Of a DNA stretch of 64,000 bases, positions 55,832-63,470 are shown piece after piece. The stretch's first letter is position 1. Each line of letters begins with the position of its first letter. The DNA comes from a virus: IMG/VR virus record IMGVR_UViG_3300002835_000131, positions 1-64,000 of that record, one strand, 5' to 3'. The notes beneath the pieces were generated by a model, which worked only from the letters and a program-made list of their open reading frames with translations, had not been told where the DNA came from and ran no database searches. The position numbers and the translations under genes were made by a program.

Positions 55832-57709
55832 ATGGCAGACAAAGGCTTATTTTCACGATTACAACGACTGTTCTCTACTGATGTAGTGATGAGAAATCAG
55901 GGTGGTGATCAATTAAAAGTAATGGACGTTAACACCATACAACAAACAGGTGATATCGCTACTAACTCATTAATGGATAGATATAATAGAATCTATTCAA
56001 CTAATGCATCTTCACTTTATGGAGCTCAATTAAATTTAAATTATCAATACTTACGTACCCAATTATATTCAGACTATGATATCATGGATCAGGATGCAAT
56101 TGTTGGTTCTGCACTTGATATTGTAGCTGATGAGTCTACATTAAAAGATGATATGGGTGAAGTATTATCTATTCGTTCATCAGATGAAAACATTCAAAGA
56201 ATTTTATATAACTTATTTTATGATGTATTAAATATCGAATTTAATTTATGGTCTTGGATTCGTCAAATGTGTAAATATGGTGATTTTTTCTTAAGATTAG
56301 AAATTGCTGAAAAATTTGGTGTATATAATGTTATTCCATACACAGCGTATCATATTGAAAGACAAGAAAATTATGATAAAGACAAACCAGCGTCTGTTCG
56401 TTTCCAATTTAAACCTGAAGGATTTTTATCAGGTGATGGTTATTACAATACACCTAATTTAGGCCGTCAAAACGAACCAGGTATTTTCTTTGAAAACTAT
56501 GAGGTTGCTCACTTTAGATTAATTACAGATGTTAATTATTTACCATATGGTAGATCTTATCTAGAACCAGCTCGTCGTTTATATAAACAATACGCGTTAA
56601 TGGAAGATGCAATGTTAATCCATCGTGTAGTTCGTTCACCAGAAAAACGTACTTTCTTTATTAATGTTGGTTCTATCCCGCCTAATGAAGTTGAAGCATT
56701 TATGCAGAAAACTATTAGTTCAATGAAACGTACTCCATTAATGGATCAAAAGACAGGTGAATATAACGTAAAATATAACATGCAAAACTTACTAGAAGAT
56801 TTTTATATTCCAGTAAGAGGTAATGACCAAGCAACACGTATTGAAAATACTAAAGGTTTAGATTACGATGGTATTCAAGACGTTGCATATTTAAGAGATA
56901 AATTATTTGCAGCATTAAAGGTACCTAAAGCATTTTTAGGTTATGATAAAGATTTACAAGGTAAAGCAACATTAGCAGCGGAAGATATTCGTTTTGCTCG
57001 TACAATTGATCGTATTCAACGTATTACATTGTCTGAATTATATAAAATCGCATTAGTACATTTATATGTTCAAGGTTATACTAATGATGAATTAACTAAC
57101 TTCGAGTTATCGTTAACCACACCGTCTATTATATATGATCAAGAACGTATTATGTTAATGAAGGAAAAAGTTGATTTAGCTAAAAACATCATTGAAACTA
57201 AATTAATGCCTACTGATTGGGTTTATGACAATGTATTCAGATTCTCTGAAGATTCATATGATGAATATAGAGATATGATGATTGAAGATGCAAAACGTGA
57301 ATTTAGAATCGCACAAATTAAAGAAGAAGGTAATGATCCAGTAGAAACAGGTAAATCTTATGGTACACCACATGATTTAGCCAGTTTATATAGTAAAAAC
57401 GGCAGACCAGAAGGTGAATTACCACCAGGATATAATAATGATACACAATTAGGTCGTCCAAAAGAAAAAGTATCTAATATTAACACACAAGATAGCGCGT
57501 TAGGTCGTGATAGATTAGGTGTTAAAGATATGAAATCAGATGACCAACCAGGATATGGTAAATCAACAACCAAACCGTTTGCTTTAGAAAATGCTAAGTC
57601 AGCTTTCGCAAGAAATAAACGTTTGTTTGAACAAGTTGACAAAAAATTATGTCTTAGTCAAGAAAAACCAGGAGATTCGCTATTAGATGAATCCCAAATT
57701 AGAGAATAA
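55832..57709 (+). CDS. gp20: Portal protein (gp20-like)
   Basis: 625 aa, a little over T4 gp20 (524 aa). Conserved blocks: DYDIMDQDAIVGSALDIVAD (residues about 85-104), EVAHFRLITDVNYLPYGRSY (about 224-243), ALMEDAMLIHRVVRSPEKR (about 252-270) and KAFLGYDKDLQGKATLAAED (about 370-389). It forms the dodecameric ring at the unique vertex and nucleates head assembly. The C-terminal tail of about 100 residues is disordered-looking and Lys/Asp-rich. Confidence 0.92.
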   Translation: MADKGLFSRLQRLFSTDVVMRNQGGDQLKVMDVNTIQQTGDIATNSLMDRYNRIYSTNASSLYGAQLNLNYQYLRTQLYSDYDIMDQDAIVGSALDIVADESTLKDDMGEVLSIRSSDENIQRILYNLFYDVLNIEFNLWSWIRQMCKYGDFFLRLEIAEKFGVYNVIPYTAYHIERQENYDKDKPASVRFQFKPEGFLSGDGYYNTPNLGRQNEPGIFFENYEVAHFRLITDVNYLPYGRSYLEPARRLYKQYALMEDAMLIHRVVRSPEKRTFFINVGSIPPNEVEAFMQKTISSMKRTPLMDQKTGEYNVKYNMQNLLEDFYIPVRGNDQATRIENTKGLDYDGIQDVAYLRDKLFAALKVPKAFLGYDKDLQGKATLAAEDIRFARTIDRIQRITLSELYKIALVHLYVQGYTNDELTNFELSLTTPSIIYDQERIMLMKEKVDLAKNIIETKLMPTDWVYDNVFRFSEDSYDEYRDMMIEDAKREFRIAQIKEEGNDPVETGKSYGTPHDLASLYSKNGRPEGELPPGYNNDTQLGRPKEKVSNINTQDSALGRDRLGVKDMKSDDQPGYGKSTTKPFALENAKSAFARNKRLFEQVDKKLCLSQEKPGDSLLDESQIRE

Positions 57710-57720
57710 TAATCCTTATA

Positions 57721-57728
57721 TATTTATA
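57721..57728 (+). promoter_or_regulatory. Candidate late promoter TATTTATA
   Basis: TATTTATA at 57721-57728, 16 nt before the ATG at 57745. Confidence 0.5.
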
Positions 57729-57744
57729 ATAAAACACTTTAGGA

Positions 57745-58599
57745 ATGATTGTTAAACATTCAAAATACAAGAATACTGGCATTTTATTTGAACTTTTAGT
57801 TAGACAAATTACGTCTGATACATTGTCAGGCGTAGACTCAAAAGCAGCAACTATTCTAAAAAAACACTTTGTAAAAACAGAGTTAGGAAAAGAGTATAAG
57901 TTATATGAAACGTTGTTAAACAACATTAAATTAAGTGAAGGCAAAGCCGATATTATTATCAGTACTTTATTAGAAAGTGCTAAATATTTAAACAAATCAG
58001 CATTACGTCGTCAAAAATATAATTTAATTAAAGAAATTAAAGCAAATTATGACGTTGATGAATTTTTTAAAACCAAACTTCCTAACTACAAAACACAAGC
58101 AGCGTTTTATACATTATTAGAAATGTATGATGGTATTAATCAACCAGAAGCTAACCAAGTAATCTCAAATAAATTAATTCTATTAGAACATTTAACTTCA
58201 GCACCACTTACAACAGTTGCTAAAGATACACTAATGGAAGAATTTAAGTCATACGATAAAGATATTCGTATGTTAACTTATAGAGCGTTATTAGAAAAAT
58301 TTAATTCTAAGTATGCTAATTTAAATGAAGGACAAAAATCAGTATTAAAAGAATTTATCAACAGTGTTGATAATCCATCTAAATTAAAAGATTTTTACAA
58401 TACTAAAGTAACAGAAATTAAATCTAATTTAACTAAATTAAATAAAAAAGTTAAAGATAAGACAACTCAAATTAAAATTAATGAGGTGTCTAATATTTTA
58501 GTTACATTAGATAAAAATGATAAAATTAGTAATGATGATATGACTAATTTACTTCATTATTATGAATTACTAGAAGAATTACATAAGGTAAATGGATAA
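57745..58599 (+). CDS. Prohead-region helical protein, 284 aa
   Basis: No T4 homologue is recognised by motif. MIVKHSKYKNTGILFELLVR opens an all-helical Lys-rich protein with a coiled-coil C-terminus (KSNLTKLNKKVKDKTTQIKI). It lies between portal and prohead protease, where T4 has core genes 67 and 68, so a prohead-core role is likely. It overlaps the next gene by eight nt. Confidence 0.6.
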   Translation: MIVKHSKYKNTGILFELLVRQITSDTLSGVDSKAATILKKHFVKTELGKEYKLYETLLNNIKLSEGKADIIISTLLESAKYLNKSALRRQKYNLIKEIKANYDVDEFFKTKLPNYKTQAAFYTLLEMYDGINQPEANQVISNKLILLEHLTSAPLTTVAKDTLMEEFKSYDKDIRMLTYRALLEKFNSKYANLNEGQKSVLKEFINSVDNPSKLKDFYNTKVTEIKSNLTKLNKKVKDKTTQIKINEVSNILVTLDKNDKISNDDMTNLLHYYELLEELHKVNG

Positions 58600-59428
58600 G
58601 TTAAAAAGTATCATTAAACAAACATTAAAAGAAGTTAGTATTCATAAAGGTATTGACGGACAATTTGATACAGCTCTTCAGTGGATTTGGCTTTTTGGTG
58701 GTAAAGAATTATTAAAAAATAAACTAGAAATCTATAGCCCATCTAATGAATTTAGAACATTTAAAAAAGCTATGGAGACTGGTAAAATTACTATCCAAGA
58801 CTTAGATAAAGCTACACAAGGAGAGCATGGACAAGCAGATAATATAGCTTTTTCACAAACCGCAGTTTGGAAACAAGATTTAAAACCATATTTAGATAAT
58901 TATAACCAAGAAAAATTTAACAATTTAAATATTGATTTAGAAGAAGAGTCAGGTACAGGAGGTGGAGCATCAGCAGGGGCATTTAGTCCAGGTGAAGGAC
59001 CACAAACAGCTACAAAAGCAGGTACAGATGCAGCTTATAAAAAAAATACTAATTCTAAAGGCACAACAAATAACTATTACTATAAACTAGGTTACAAACC
59101 TGTTAATCAAAAAAAACTGAATCAACAGGCGAAAGGAATCGAAGTTAAACAAATGTGGAAAGAGAATGTAAACGAAGCACAATTAGATGTAGATGCTTAT
59201 ATTGATTCTTTAAACATAGATACACCAGAATTAAAAATATTTATCAAATCTAGATTAGAAGGATTTGATACATTAGAACAAAAATTAAACGAATTATTAC
59301 CATTATTACAAAACGCAAAAGAAAAAACATTAAATTATTATAAAGATAAACCTAGTTTTAATGTGTTATATGGTACTGATTTAGCAAACGATTATTTAAA
59401 CGATTTAATAAACTTATTTAAAGACTAA
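58592..59428 (+). CDS. Tagged prohead/core protein, 278 aa
   Basis: MDKLKSIIKQTLKEVSIHKG is tag-like. A Gly/Ala/Ser-rich linker (EESGTGGGASAGAFSPGEGP, residues about 116-135) separates two helical halves, a composition also seen at the start of the capsid protein (GGGSSAGSFSVG). C-terminal helix LNELLPLLQNAKEKTLNYYK. No family is recognised. Confidence 0.55.
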   Translation: MDKLKSIIKQTLKEVSIHKGIDGQFDTALQWIWLFGGKELLKNKLEIYSPSNEFRTFKKAMETGKITIQDLDKATQGEHGQADNIAFSQTAVWKQDLKPYLDNYNQEKFNNLNIDLEEESGTGGGASAGAFSPGEGPQTATKAGTDAAYKKNTNSKGTTNNYYYKLGYKPVNQKKLNQQAKGIEVKQMWKENVNEAQLDVDAYIDSLNIDTPELKIFIKSRLEGFDTLEQKLNELLPLLQNAKEKTLNYYKDKPSFNVLYGTDLANDYLNDLINLFKD

Positions 59429-59429
59429 T

Positions 59430-59654
59430 ATGGCAAATATACCTGTTAATACAACCGGAATAGTAACTACAACATCAATCACTGGTTCATACGCTGGCTT
59501 TACAGTAGTATCAGGATCAGCTACATTCACTGGTATAAAAGATTTTAATGGATCTCCATTAACAACTCCTTGGGTTGTACCCGCTGGATTCACTGTTCCT
59601 ATTTATGTAACTAGTGCTTCTTTATCATCAGGAGCAGTATTATTTTACAATTAA
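59430..59654 (+). CDS. Small beta-rich virion candidate, 74 aa
   Basis: MANIPVNTTGIVTTTSITGS is followed by Gly/Ser/Thr/Val strands with almost no charged residues. The size and composition suggest a capsid decoration or fibre-like protein. One nt after the preceding stop. No family is recognised. Confidence 0.55.
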   Translation: MANIPVNTTGIVTTTSITGSYAGFTVVSGSATFTGIKDFNGSPLTTPWVVPAGFTVPIYVTSASLSSGAVLFYN

Positions 59655-59667
59655 TAACTCATTATAA

Positions 59668-61005
59668 ATGAAAACATTACAAGAACAATACATCCTTATT
59701 AAAGAAGGAAAAGGAAACAAAGATCATTTCTTAAAACAAGCAAGAATTTTATTTCCAAATTATATTAATCAATATTCTGATTATAATACAACTATAAGTG
59801 TACTTAAATCAAAAAGTATTTTAAGTGAAGGTATTGGTGGTGTAATTAGTCACAAACCATCATCATCTTGGTTAGAAATTTTTAGAGAAAATACAAGTAA
59901 TGAGGCAGTAGATATGACTTCAGCTTCTGATGGTCCCTTTGGGCAGGCTGTAGGTATGATAAAGCGTAATGGAGGTGCTAAATTATTAAATGATAAAAAC
60001 ATCACTAGAGCTATTGATTTATTTAATGCTCTTAAATCAGGAGAACTTAAAAAAGAAGATCTTGATATGATTATAATGGCTGATGGAAAGAAATTCACTG
60101 AAACTGAAATATTTACACAAGATATAAAACCTCTTTTAAATACAAATGAAGGTGATGTATTAGGTACTTCACATAGTGATTTATCATTTGGCTCTAAAGT
60201 TAAAGTTGGTGATAAAGCTATGATTGGTGATGATAAAGTAGAAATTACTTTAGTAGATAAAGTAGATGGCAAAATTAAACAAATTAAAGGCAAGACAGAA
60301 GATGGTAGAGAGTTATTTGTAACTAAACCAATGTTGTTAAGACCAGTTAAAGAAGAAACATTATCAGAAGTCATTGGTGTTCCAAATAGAAAACTATATG
60401 GTGATTATGATGAGTTTAAAAAACCATCTAAACAAGTTAAAAAAGATTTAGCTGATCAATATAATACTGAAGATAAGAAAAATATTGATAATGTTTATGG
60501 TACATCTTTCTTAAATGGCTACTATGCTGAAATGAAAGATCCTAAAAACAAAACTAAAACAGTTGATGAGTTAAAACAAATTGTACTTAAAAACATGGTT
60601 AAAGACATAAACTATTATGCTAAAAATGCTATGTTTGGAACTAAAGGAGTAGGATTTAAAACTGAAAAATTAACAATTGCACCTAAAGGTAAATATAAGT
60701 CAAGCGGATATGGTGATTTACCTAAAGCTAAAACTATTAAAGAAGGTATTCATGACCGAGATATATTATCAAGACCTTCTTCAAACCCAGATGTAACACC
60801 ATTAAAGCGATCACCTGAAGAGTTAGGTAAAGAGGCAGATAATAGATCTGAAAACATGTTGTTAATGAAATACCAAAAGCAAATTAATGATCGTAATATA
60901 ACAGATGATGAATTAAGAGATATATTAAGTGGTCAAGGTGTTAAGGGATTTGGAGGAAGAAAAAATGCAATTGAAAAAATTATAAGTAATAGAAATACAA
61001 ATTAA
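59668..61005 (+). CDS. Tagged prohead/cargo protein, 445 aa
   Basis: MKTLQEQYILIKEGKGNKDH is a tag-like helix with an IKEG site. Further LSEG (about residue 52), LSEV and IKEG sites are spaced through the chain. A small beta domain (GSKVKVGDKAMIGDDKVEIT, about 173) is SH3-like. The C-terminus (DDELRDILSGQGVKGFGGRK) resembles a SAP-like DNA-binding helix pair. Probably cut by the prohead protease whose gene follows after six nt. Confidence 0.6.
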   Translation: MKTLQEQYILIKEGKGNKDHFLKQARILFPNYINQYSDYNTTISVLKSKSILSEGIGGVISHKPSSSWLEIFRENTSNEAVDMTSASDGPFGQAVGMIKRNGGAKLLNDKNITRAIDLFNALKSGELKKEDLDMIIMADGKKFTETEIFTQDIKPLLNTNEGDVLGTSHSDLSFGSKVKVGDKAMIGDDKVEITLVDKVDGKIKQIKGKTEDGRELFVTKPMLLRPVKEETLSEVIGVPNRKLYGDYDEFKKPSKQVKKDLADQYNTEDKKNIDNVYGTSFLNGYYAEMKDPKNKTKTVDELKQIVLKNMVKDINYYAKNAMFGTKGVGFKTEKLTIAPKGKYKSSGYGDLPKAKTIKEGIHDRDILSRPSSNPDVTPLKRSPEELGKEADNRSENMLLMKYQKQINDRNITDDELRDILSGQGVKGFGGRKNAIEKIISNRNTN

Positions 61006-61011
61006 CGTAAT

Positions 61012-61617
61012 ATGAGACAAGTATTAATTGAAACACAATTATTTTCTCCTAAAGCTGTTAGGTTAACTGAAGGAACTAATCCTGGAGGTAACATATTAGT
61101 AGAAGGTGTGTTAGCTACTGTCGAAGTAAAAAACGGTAATGGTAGATATTACGCTAAAGAATTATGGGAACGTGAAATGGATCGCTACATGGAATCAGTT
61201 CGAGAAAACAGAGCATTAGGTGAATTAGACCACCCAGATTCTTCAATTATTAACTTAAAAAATGTTTCACATAATATTAAAAAATGCTGGTGGAATGGAG
61301 ATAATGTAATGGGTTTAATTGAAATTTTACCTACTCCATCTGGTAACATCTTAAAAGCATTAATTGAAAGTGGTATTACAGTAGGTGTATCATCAAGAGG
61401 AATGGGTTCGTTAGAACAAAAAGGTAATGTAATGGAAGTACAAGATGACTTTGAATTACTATGTTGGGATTTTGTTTCAACACCTTCTAATCCTGGTTCA
61501 TGGATGCAACCAACCAACTTAAACGAATCATATACTCCAGGTACAAATCAATACGGTAAAATTAATTCAATTATTACTGATATTCTATGTGCTAATGGAT
61601 CATGTCCGTTATTCTAA
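61012..61617 (+). CDS. gp21: Prohead core protease (gp21-like)
   Basis: 201 aa, close to T4 gp21 (212 aa). The catalytic His is in LGELDHPD (about residue 72) and the nucleophile Ser in VGVSSRGMGS (about 125-130), both family signatures. LCWDFVSTPSNPG (about 147) is also conserved. The enzyme cleaves scaffold, capsid and internal proteins after (L/I)xE during head maturation. A RLTEG site near residue 20 could be its own activation site. Confidence 0.9.
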   Translation: MRQVLIETQLFSPKAVRLTEGTNPGGNILVEGVLATVEVKNGNGRYYAKELWEREMDRYMESVRENRALGELDHPDSSIINLKNVSHNIKKCWWNGDNVMGLIEILPTPSGNILKALIESGITVGVSSRGMGSLEQKGNVMEVQDDFELLCWDFVSTPSNPGSWMQPTNLNESYTPGTNQYGKINSIITDILCANGSCPLF

Positions 61618-61618
61618 C

Positions 61619-62212
61619 ATGAAAAATTTATTTCTAGTAATATTAGTTTGCCTATCAACAGTAGTTTTTGGACAAACTAAATTAAGAGATAGTGTTAACT
61701 ATCAAACTCCTAACTTTCGTATTGTATATTCTGAAATTTTAGAACAACCTAAATGGGTTACTTATACTGTTAAATGTCCTACAGGTACCGCTTCTAGAGC
61801 AGGTATGGAATTCTACACAGACAAAAACATTAAAACATCTGATAACGAAGATTATGTTAATAATGAGTGGGACAAAGGACATATTGCTCCTGCTGCTTCA
61901 TTTAACTGTACTAAAGAAATGTTATACTCAACATTTACCTATATTAATTCAGCAATGCAACAACAATCACTTAATCGTGGTCCTTGGAAAGCATTAGAAA
62001 TATGGGAACGTGAACAAGCAAAAACAACTACTGTATCAGTATATGTTAGATTAGATTACGATAAAGTACCTAAACGTGTACCTACAAACGCGGCAATACC
62101 TAAAGGATTCTATAAAGAATTAAAAGTAGGTAACACTAAGTATTGTTATTATTTTCTTAACATTGCCCCTACATCAAAAGACTTAAACACGTTTAAGTGT
62201 AATTGTAAATAA
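61619..62212 (+). CDS. Secreted DNA/RNA non-specific endonuclease (NUC1 family), 197 aa
   Basis: MKNLFLVILVCLSTVVFGQ is a signal peptide. The beta-beta-alpha-metal core has DKGHIAPAAS (about residues 84-93, the DRGH motif with Lys) and QQQSLNRGPWKALE (about 116-129) with the metal-binding Asn. ATG 61619 directly follows the protease stop and is preferred over an upstream in-frame codon inside that gene. An exported nuclease between protease and scaffold genes is unusual. It might degrade DNA in the periplasm or medium. Confidence 0.85.
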   Translation: MKNLFLVILVCLSTVVFGQTKLRDSVNYQTPNFRIVYSEILEQPKWVTYTVKCPTGTASRAGMEFYTDKNIKTSDNEDYVNNEWDKGHIAPAASFNCTKEMLYSTFTYINSAMQQQSLNRGPWKALEIWEREQAKTTTVSVYVRLDYDKVPKRVPTNAAIPKGFYKELKVGNTKYCYYFLNIAPTSKDLNTFKCNCK

Positions 62213-62218
62213 AACATG

Positions 62219-62246
62219 GCTCTTCCAAAAGAAGAGCTTTCTCTTT
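62219..62246 (+). terminator. Intrinsic terminator before the scaffold gene
   Basis: GCTCTTC (62219-62225) and GAAGAGC (62231-62237) with loop CAAAA, followed by TTTCTCTTT. It separates the nuclease unit from the scaffold-capsid unit. Confidence 0.8.
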
Positions 62247-62292
62247 ACACTTCTGTGTGTTTTAGATAATCTGGACATATGTATATTAGAAT

Positions 62293-62320
62293 ATACTGCC
62301 CGCAATCGCATTTGCAGTAT
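62293..62320 (+). other. Hairpin upstream of the capsid late promoter
   Basis: ATACTGC (62293-62299) pairs with GCAGTAT (62314-62320). It ends one nt before the TATAAATA box, so it could be a binding site or affect promoter melting. Confidence 0.5.
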
Positions 62321-62321
62321 C

Positions 62322-62329
62322 TATAAATA
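62322..62329 (+). promoter_or_regulatory. Late promoter TATAAATA before scaffold and capsid genes
   Basis: Exact T4-type late box, about 55 nt before the scaffold start, in the longest non-coding gap of the head region. Confidence 0.65.
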
Positions 62330-62339
62330 ACAATTCTAT

Positions 62340-62358
62340 TACACTTTAAATAAGTGTA
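62340..62358 (+). other. 5'-UTR hairpin of the scaffold-capsid mRNA
   Basis: TACACTT (62340-62346) and AAGTGTA (62352-62358) around TAAAT, placed near the expected 5' end of a transcript from the TATAAATA box. A stabilising 5' stem-loop for the most abundant mRNA is plausible. Confidence 0.55.
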
Positions 62359-62383
62359 TTTCCCAAACAAAATTTTAGGACAA

Positions 62384-63442
62384 ATGAGTAAAAACAGAGA
62401 TTTGCTTAAAGAAGCAATCGAAGACGCTAAAGTTGTTAAAGAAACAGCAATAGCAAGCGCAAAAGCAGCACTTGAAGAACACTTTACTCCACAATTAAAA
62501 TCTATGCTATCAGCTAAACTTGCAGAAATGGAAGAAATGGATGTTGAAGAAGCAGAGATGGATGATATGGAAGAAATGTATTCTAAAAAAGAAGAAAACT
62601 TAATGGGCTACAAAGAAGTTAAAGAAGAAGAAGATCTAATCAACAACCCAAAAGGTCCAACAGCACATGGTAATGTAGCTGAAGAAGAATTAGATGAACT
62701 TAATCTTGACGAATTATTAGCTGAATTAGAAGCAGACATGAAAGACGAAAACATGCATGCTGAAGACGACGAAATGAAAAAAGAAGAATTAAACGAAGCA
62801 GAAGGTGAAGAAGAAGTTGAAACTGAAGAAGAAATCAACATTGAAGACATGACTGAAGAAGAGTTAAAATCATTCATTGAAGACGTAATTAAAGACATGG
62901 TTGAATCTGGCGAATTAGAAGCTGGTGAAGGCATGGAAGGTGAAGAAGGCGAAGAAATGGAAAGTGAAGAAGAAGAAGTTTCAATTGATGAAATTTTAGC
63001 TGAAATCGCATTAGACGAAGCTAAGAAAAAAGGTGACAAAGAAGACAAGAAAGACAAAGAAGAAATGACTAAACTTAAAAAAGAGTTAGAAGAAGCTATG
63101 TCAACTATTGCTACTATGAGAACTGACATCAATGAAGTTAATTTGTTAAATGCGAAATTACTTTACACTAACAAAATTTTCAAAGCTAAAAACTTAACCG
63201 AGTCACAAAAAGTAAAGGTTTTAAATGCATTTGATAAAGCATCAACAGTAAAAGAAACTAAATTAGTATTCGAAACATTATCAGAAGGTTTAAAAGAAAC
63301 TTCTAAATCACATGTTAATGAATCATTGAAAACTAGTTTAGCATCTAAAACAACAGGTATCATGCCATCGGCAAGAAAACCTATTGTAGAAGTTAATGAC
63401 ACATTCAAAAGAATGCAAAAAATAGCAGGAATTATTAAATAA
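62384..63442 (+). CDS. Acidic prohead scaffold protein (gp22-like), 352 aa
   Basis: ATG 62384 is chosen over a GTG at 62354, which lies in the 5'-UTR hairpin. After a helical start (SKNRDLLKEAIEDAKVVKET), about 200 residues are dominated by Glu (EEVETEEEINIEDMTEEELK). A coiled coil follows (KLKKELEEAMSTIATMRTDI), and the C-terminus is FKRMQKIAGIIK, the same tag as in cargo proteins. Place between gp21 and gp23 genes, charge and helix content match T4 gp22. The shared tag suggests how cargo is recruited to the core. Confidence 0.75.
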   Translation: MSKNRDLLKEAIEDAKVVKETAIASAKAALEEHFTPQLKSMLSAKLAEMEEMDVEEAEMDDMEEMYSKKEENLMGYKEVKEEEDLINNPKGPTAHGNVAEEELDELNLDELLAELEADMKDENMHAEDDEMKKEELNEAEGEEEVETEEEINIEDMTEEELKSFIEDVIKDMVESGELEAGEGMEGEEGEEMESEEEEVSIDEILAEIALDEAKKKGDKEDKKDKEEMTKLKKELEEAMSTIATMRTDINEVNLLNAKLLYTNKIFKAKNLTESQKVKVLNAFDKASTVKETKLVFETLSEGLKETSKSHVNESLKTSLASKTTGIMPSARKPIVEVNDTFKRMQKIAGIIK

Positions 63443-63470
63443 AACAATTTAAAAAAAAATTTTAAAAAAA

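Noticed and set aside
59850-60374. Reverse-strand frame of 174 codons
   Set aside because: Fully inside the 445-aa gene, no promoter, and Ser/Leu composition expected from the complement of AT-rich coding DNA.
62354-62383. GTG start for the scaffold gene
   Set aside because: It lies in the right arm of the 5'-UTR hairpin. The ATG at 62384 gives the normal opening MSKNRDLLKEA.
62608-63132. Reverse-strand Ser-rich frame of 174 codons
   Set aside because: It is the complement of GAA/GAT/GCT-rich scaffold codons, which gives Ser-rich nonsense in the opposite strand.
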